Assembly: GCA_944391565.1 (NCBI GenBank)
Contig: CALXUB010000007.1
Location: forward strand, 1 to 64,000
Direction of reading: 5' to 3'
Length of the DNA stretch: 64,000 nt
Source of the DNA: an uncultured Alphaproteobacteria bacterium
GTDB taxonomy: Bacteria; Pseudomonadota; Alphaproteobacteria; CAAHEQ01; UBA3637
Part shown: piece after piece, positions 59,747 through 64,000 of the stretch
How the letters are laid out: each line of letters starts with the position of its first letter
Numbering within the stretch: the stretch's first letter is position 1
Made by a program: the position numbers and the translations under genes
The notes under the pieces: model-generated
Databases searched by the model: none
What the model was told of the DNA's origin: nothing
Seen by the model: the letters and a program-made list of their open reading frames with translations, nothing else

Positions 59747-60553
59747 ATGCAAAAAATTATATCTTGGAATGTTGCTTCTTTTCGGGCTCGGCTGCCTTTG
59801 GTTAAAATGTTGATAGAAAAGGAAAATCCGGATGTTTTGCTTTTGCAGGAAATGAAGTTGGAAGCACACCAGTATCCATTTGAAGAAATGGAAAAACAAG
59901 GCTATTACACCGTTTTGTGCGGACAAAAATCTTGGAACGGAGTGGCTGTTTTGGCTAAAAAGCCTCTTGAGACCCGAATGACATGTTTGGACGGCTTTGC
60001 TGATCAGGCGCGATTCGTCGAAGCTGTGCTGTCTGATGGAACAACATTGATTTCTGTTTATGTTCCAAATGGACAGCCCCCTGAAAAAATGCCTCAAGAC
60101 ACTTCGAGACTAAAGTATAAATTAGCATGGATGCAGGCGTTGAATGCATACGTAACTCAAAAAATAACGGCAAAGGAAAAGTTTATTTTGGGCGGGGATT
60201 TTAATGTGATTTTTCAGGATGGAGATGTTTATAATCCGGCTTTATTTGAGGGTAATGCTTTGATGGTGCCTTCTGTTCGTGAAAAATTGGCGCAGTTGCA
60301 TCAAACCGGCGTTGTCAATGCAATCAGGCAGTTTCATCCGCAGTCCGGGCTTTATACTTTTTGGGATTTCCAAGGAGGAGCTTGGCCGCGCAATCACGGT
60401 ATTCTGTTGGATGCATTATATGTGTCACCAACATTGAAGGGGTGTTTGATGGATGCTGGCGTTCTGAAAGAATACCGTGCTTTTGAAAAGCCTTCGGATC
60501 ATGTTCCGATTTACTGTGTTTTGGATGAAGCTGTTTCATCCAAGAAAGTGTAA
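59747..60553 (+). CDS. xthA: Exodeoxyribonuclease III
   Basis: This is the main AP endonuclease type of base-excision repair. The 268-residue protein has the family motifs ISWNVASFRARLP, LLLQEMKLE, GVAVLAKKPLE, LGGDFNVIFQDGDVYN, and the C-terminal SDHVPIY catalytic pair. Its 3' end overlaps dusA, on the other strand, by 43 bases. Confidence 0.95.
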   Translation: MQKIISWNVASFRARLPLVKMLIEKENPDVLLLQEMKLEAHQYPFEEMEKQGYYTVLCGQKSWNGVAVLAKKPLETRMTCLDGFADQARFVEAVLSDGTTLISVYVPNGQPPEKMPQDTSRLKYKLAWMQALNAYVTQKITAKEKFILGGDFNVIFQDGDVYNPALFEGNALMVPSVREKLAQLHQTGVVNAIRQFHPQSGLYTFWDFQGGAWPRNHGILLDALYVSPTLKGCLMDAGVLKEYRAFEKPSDHVPIYCVLDEAVSSKKV

Positions 60554-61473
60554 AGAGCTGTCATATCATTCGCCATCACAGCGTGTTTGAACTTTTTGGA
60601 AAAAGGAGTTCCCCAATAAAGACCAATCATGTGCCGAAGCATAGAAAGAGGAGGTCGGCCTTTTTCCATTTCTTTTTGCAACAAAGGCAGCATTCGACGG
60701 ACAATTTCTTCTCGCGTTAAAAGCGGATGCGGATCGTGATAAAGCATTTGGTCGATGTCGGCAAGGAAGTAAGGTTCGGCATAGGCGCGCCGGCCGATCA
60801 TGACACCGTCAACTTGATGAAGATGTTGCCGAAGGGCGTCTAAAGAAGAAATATTGCCATTGATTTCAATAAATAAATGTGGAAAATCCTGTTTTAAACG
60901 ATAAACAAGCTCATAATTTAACGGCATTTTTTCGCGATTTTCTTTTGGCGTAAATCCCTTCAGCCGTGCATTTCGGGCATGAATAATAAACTTACGGCAT
61001 CCGGCTTGAGAGATTGTTTGAACGAAATGCCTCAAATCATGATAAGCGTTTGAAGTCCCTTCTAAAGCAAGGCGTGTTTTGATGGAGACGGGTTTTTGTG
61101 TTGTTTGCAGCATTTTTTCGACGCAACGGGCAACAAGGTCAGGTTCTGCCATCAGGCAGGCGCCGAAAGCTCCGGCCTGGACACGTTCTGAAGGACAACC
61201 GGCATTGATGTTGATTTCGTCATAACCGAAGTCTTCTCCTAACCGAGCGGCATGCGCCATTTTCTGAGGCGTTGATCCGCCGATTTGAAGGGCAATAGGA
61301 TGCTGATGGTCTTCAAATGTCAACAAACGTGAAGGATCACCGTGCCATAAAGCTTGTTCCGTGATCATTTCTGTGTAAAGTAAGGCATGGTGGCAAATTA
61401 ACCGAATAAAAGAACGAAAAAAATTATCGGTCCAATCCAGCATCGGTGCAATGGCTACTTCTTTTTTCATCAT
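60511..61473 (-). CDS. dusA: tRNA-dihydrouridine synthase DusA
   Basis: DusA reduces U20 in the D loop of tRNAs with FMN and NADPH. The 320-residue protein has VAIAPMLDWTDNFFR, the catalytic Cys in NINAGCPSERVQAGAFGACLM, KTRLALEG, and IGRRAYAEPYFLADID. It has the DusA-type insertion GFTPKENREKMPLNYELVYRL. The last 14 codons overlap xthA on the opposite strand. Either of two adjacent ATGs may be the start. Confidence 0.95.
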   Translation of the reverse strand: MMKKEVAIAPMLDWTDNFFRSFIRLICHHALLYTEMITEQALWHGDPSRLLTFEDHQHPIALQIGGSTPQKMAHAARLGEDFGYDEININAGCPSERVQAGAFGACLMAEPDLVARCVEKMLQTTQKPVSIKTRLALEGTSNAYHDLRHFVQTISQAGCRKFIIHARNARLKGFTPKENREKMPLNYELVYRLKQDFPHLFIEINGNISSLDALRQHLHQVDGVMIGRRAYAEPYFLADIDQMLYHDPHPLLTREEIVRRMLPLLQKEMEKGRPPLSMLRHMIGLYWGTPFSKKFKHAVMANDMTALYTFLDETASSKTQ

Positions 61474-61556
61474 TTTTTTAATATATGTTAAAAAATCCTT
61501 TTGAAAAAGTATTTTTTGTTCTATGATAAAAAAAGTTTAAACCAAAGGGGGAACCT

Positions 61557-61766
61557 ATGTTTACGAAATCAGAAATGACATCTGTGGAGCAATATTTTCA
61601 AAAACTGTTTAAAAATCCGGGTATTACGCTTAAAGAAGGAACCGGAAAAGAGGCACCGGCCGAGGTTGCGATCAACGGACAATTTATCGGCGTCGTTTAT
61701 AAAGATGTGGATGAGGGGGAGACATCTTATGACTTTAATATGTCCATTTTGGCAGAAGATTTATAA
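61557..61766 (+). CDS. DUF3126 family protein
   Basis: The 69-residue protein matches the alphaproteobacterial DUF3126 pattern: VEQYFQKLFKNPGITL, then EVAINGQFIGVVYKDVDEGETSYDFNMSIL. It is a small cytoplasmic protein of unknown role. RBS AAAGGGGG precedes the start, and a weak promoter (TTGAAA 61501, TATGAT 61522) lies upstream. Confidence 0.88.
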   Translation: MFTKSEMTSVEQYFQKLFKNPGITLKEGTGKEAPAEVAINGQFIGVVYKDVDEGETSYDFNMSILAEDL

Positions 61767-61782
61767 TGAAAGGATTATTTGA

Positions 61783-63297
61783 ATGAAAAAAACGCTGTAT
61801 GCATTGTTAATGTGTTCGGTCAGTGTGGCGCCGGCTTTGGCTCAGACTGATGTTGAGCAATCTATTTTGGATTTGATCGAACAAAAAGTTCTGCCGAAAG
61901 AAGTTTCTTATGAAACGCCGGTTTCCATTAAAACAACAGCTGCCGGTTATGTCGTGAATATCCCGCAAGGAACATTAAAAACTGATAAAAAAACGAAGGT
62001 TCCGGCCTATGTTTTTGTTCTGTCAAAGGAAGCTCCTTTTAAAGACGCAGCTCAATATCAATTTACGTTGAACAGCTTGGAAAGCTATAGCCCGGCCTTG
62101 AAACAAATTTTGGATACACAGAATGTTCGTCTGGAAAGCTTTACATATCAGGGTAAAATCGTGCCGTCTTTGAAACTGATTACCAGCCAAATGGGGCAGG
62201 GGAAAAATCTGGTTTTCCAGGCCGGACCCCAAGTTGATGACATCATTCGTGTCGGGTCTTTCTTAGTCCAAGACACATTGGATTCTTTGAGCGGAAATCT
62301 GGTTAAGGCCGAAGGTGATATTGTTTTAAAAGATGTCTTGATTAACCATCCTTTCCTGCGAATAGCAATGGACCAATTGGATACGCAGATTTCTATTCCT
62401 CAAACGACGTTGGGAACAACGGATTTGGATCAAGTTTTGAATGCACCCGAAATTCGGTTGGGAATAGATATGACGGGTATCAAAGCAGCTTCGTTTTTCT
62501 TGCCTGTGCAGGAACTTCGGCTTGATTCCGCATTCGGTATTACCTTAAAACAGGATATGTCAACAAAAGTTGTTGATATGAATATTGATTGGAAAGCTTC
62601 CAATATTGCGGCTATTTCTCCGGAAACAGAGTTTGTGTCAAAATTACCGACTTCTTTGATATTTGACATGAATATGAAAGGTTTTACCTATGCTGATTTA
62701 CAAAGTTTGGGACAGTCGCAAAATCATTTAAATGAAGCGCGTTCCGTTCCTTTTACGCGGCCGGAGGCTTTGCGTGTCTTGGAAAATGAGGTTCAAACTA
62801 AGACAAATGAACTTATGGCTAAAACCAGTTTCTTTTTAAATAATTTAAGCCTGCGTGGCAATGACTATGCTGTTGCTTTGCGTGGTGCCGTTTATCCTCA
62901 ATCAGAAGCATTCACGGGGACTTTGACGATTACTAACTTTGATGCTTTATCTCCGGCGCCGAAAGCAATTGATACGCAAGCTTGTCAAACGGCTACTGAA
63001 GCTTGGTCGCGCGCGCTTATCCAAAAGTCAGGCAATGAAAGTGACCCGGAGGTGCGCAAAGCTTCCGCGGCTGCGTCTGCCGCTTGTGATGACGGTGCTG
63101 GATTCTTGGAGTTTTTAAGACCTTATTTGGCAACAGCAAAACAGGTTAAAGACGAAATGGACAAACCGACTGTTCAATTTGCCGTGGAATATAAAAACGG
63201 TGTTTGGTATATTAACGGAAAAGAATTAGGCTTCGATACTGAGACACAGAATGACGTTTCTGATACAACTGCCCAAAAGAAACCTTTGATACCGTAA
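61783..63297 (+). CDS. Large periplasmic protein, unknown
   Basis: The 504-residue protein has a signal peptide (residues 1-20, ending ALAQ). The mature part is beta-rich with long alternating strands (AAGYVVNIPQGTLK, AEGDIVLKDVLIN, LTITNFDAL) and a disulfide-capable pair of cysteines near residues 405-435. The repeated strand pattern recalls AsmA/DUF945-type lipid-facing proteins, but no motif decides this. It lies between DUF3126 (17 bases) and sufE (one base) and is probably expressed with them. Confidence 0.75.
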   Translation: MKKTLYALLMCSVSVAPALAQTDVEQSILDLIEQKVLPKEVSYETPVSIKTTAAGYVVNIPQGTLKTDKKTKVPAYVFVLSKEAPFKDAAQYQFTLNSLESYSPALKQILDTQNVRLESFTYQGKIVPSLKLITSQMGQGKNLVFQAGPQVDDIIRVGSFLVQDTLDSLSGNLVKAEGDIVLKDVLINHPFLRIAMDQLDTQISIPQTTLGTTDLDQVLNAPEIRLGIDMTGIKAASFFLPVQELRLDSAFGITLKQDMSTKVVDMNIDWKASNIAAISPETEFVSKLPTSLIFDMNMKGFTYADLQSLGQSQNHLNEARSVPFTRPEALRVLENEVQTKTNELMAKTSFFLNNLSLRGNDYAVALRGAVYPQSEAFTGTLTITNFDALSPAPKAIDTQACQTATEAWSRALIQKSGNESDPEVRKASAAASAACDDGAGFLEFLRPYLATAKQVKDEMDKPTVQFAVEYKNGVWYINGKELGFDTETQNDVSDTTAQKKPLIP

Positions 63298-63298
63298 A

Positions 63299-63703
63299 AT
63301 GATGACAGTAGAAGAAATTGTAGATAATTTTTCTTATCTGGATGACTGGGAAGATAAATATCGCTATTTGATCGAGCTGGGGGAAGGGCTTCCGCCTTTC
63401 CCTGAGGCCTTGAAGGTTGAAGCCAACAAGGTTGATGGTTGTATGAGTCAGGTATGGCTTTATCCCTCAAAGGAAGGAGAGGTTTATCATTTCGCTGCAG
63501 ACAGTGATGCTATGATTGTTAAAGGTCTGATTGCTGTTATTTTGGCCGCTTATTCCGGAAAAACGGCTGATGAAATTCAGAAAGTCGATATTGACGGGAT
63601 TTTTAAAACTTTGGGATTGGATATGAACTTATCACCGACACGTCGGAACGGTTTTTTTGCCATGGTTGAAAAAATTAAATCAATAGCTTCATCAATTGTT
63701 TAG
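63299..63703 (+). CDS. sufE: Cysteine desulfuration protein SufE
   Basis: SufE accepts sulfur from SufS for iron-sulfur cluster building. The 134-residue protein has the DDWEDKYRYLIELGEGLPPFP start, the sulfur-accepting cysteine in VDGCMSQVWL (Cys 48), and the conserved GLDMNLSPTRRNGF. It starts right after the periplasmic protein gene and overlaps the convergent trmL gene by four bases. Confidence 0.95.
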   Translation: MMTVEEIVDNFSYLDDWEDKYRYLIELGEGLPPFPEALKVEANKVDGCMSQVWLYPSKEGEVYHFAADSDAMIVKGLIAVILAAYSGKTADEIQKVDIDGIFKTLGLDMNLSPTRRNGFFAMVEKIKSIASSIV

Positions 63704-64000
63704 AATAGTTTTTGATAAAGGCCTGTTTGACGCATGGCCTCCGAAACAGCAATGGCACATGAAACCGCCAGATTTAACGAACGTTCGTTGGGTTGCATGG
63801 GGATCCGGATACGGCCGTTTGCCATTTCATGGACATTTTGAGGAACACCACAGCTTTCACGTCCGAACAACAGAATGTCATCCGGCTTAAATTGAAATTG
63901 TGTAAAAGGAACACTGCCGTGTGTTGTCATCAAAATCAACCGTTCTGACGTTCGATTGTTTATGAATGTTTCCCAAGCCAAATGCCGTGTGATGTCCGCT
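63700..64000 (-). CDS. trmL: tRNA (cytidine/uridine-34-2'-O)-methyltransferase, 3' part
   Basis: The frame is open to the right edge of the window, so the N-terminal part is missing. The visible 99 residues carry the SPOUT methyltransferase motifs of TrmL: LILMTTHG, LLFGRESCGVP, IRIPMQPNERSLNLAVSCAIAVSEAMRQ. TrmL methylates the wobble nucleotide of some tRNAs. Confidence 0.93.
   Translation of the reverse strand, partial: ADITRHLAWETFINNRTSERLILMTTHGSVPFTQFQFKPDDILLFGRESCGVPQNVHEMANGRIRIPMQPNERSLNLAVSCAIAVSEAMRQTGLYQKLF

Overview
The window is a dense stretch of a low-GC alphaproteobacterial chromosome. Several things point to Alphaproteobacteria: the F0 ATP synthase cluster with separate b' and b subunits (atpI-B-E-F'-F), a DUF3126 protein, a short BamF-like (DUF3035) lipoprotein beside lspA, the lepB-rnc-era-recO order, and a LexA box of the alphaproteobacterial form GAAC-N7-GAAC in front of lexA. 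Oxygen and peroxide handling genes of the kind common in anaerobes or microaerophiles (flavin reductase-rubredoxin fusion, rubrerythrin, bacteriohemerythrin) and several secreted Cys-rich or pseudopilin-like proteins suggest an uncultured host-associated (gut-type) lineage; this last point is inference.

Layout. 1-290: 5' end of a secreted Cys-rich gene running off the left edge, a 15-G tract and a divergent promoter region. 291-9500: mfd, a secreted HELRH metallopeptidase, then the minus-strand operon lspA - BamF-like lipoprotein - pgi - mutL. 9551-13489: a GT9-like transferase and the operon lepB-rnc-era-recO. 13567-18538: tgt, a DciA-like gene, a DsbA-like gene and the F0 ATP synthase genes, with an aberrant c subunit. 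18539-25576: degenerate DNA, then two minus-strand blocks, rplY-pth-ychF-hemerythrin and mlaE-mlaF-radA-cvpA. 25721-34863: lexA, unknown genes, tRNA-Thr, a VirB8-topology protein, a cupin, and the operon FabK-like - ptsP - short glmU - small membrane protein - glk. 34960-39754 is the accessory core: tRNA-Asp, a metallothionein-csoR metal cassette with clear operators, an XRE/membrane-protein pair bracketed by palindromes, a pseudopilin cut by an amber codon, a Cys-rich secreted protein and a chimeric glycosyltransferase. 39795-49293: fabI, greA with a leader terminator, trxB, lptG, recX, hslO, tRNA-Gly, the redox proteins. 49475-53875: a DUF3943 protein, an AT-rich pair including a hypoxanthine-DNA glycosylase, tRNA-His, a 781-residue ankyrin/RelE-like protein and tRNA-Glu. 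54012-64000: psd-pssA with secreted proteins and trmJ, tRNA-Thr, a hydrolase with a secreted HENYH protein, xthA, dusA, DUF3126, sufE and the 3' part of trmL.

How the genes fit together. Envelope building is prominent: lspA, lepB, BamF-like, mlaE/mlaF, lptG, psd, pssA, fabI, the GlmU uridyltransferase half and glycosyltransferases. DNA and tRNA upkeep are represented by mfd, mutL, radA, recO, recX, lexA, xthA, tgt, dusA, trmJ and trmL. The most unusual items are the metallothionein/CsoR cassette with two overlapping hairpins before csoR, the c subunit without the glycine motif, the three-part glycosyltransferase, the amber-interrupted pseudopilin, and the terminator inside the greA leader.
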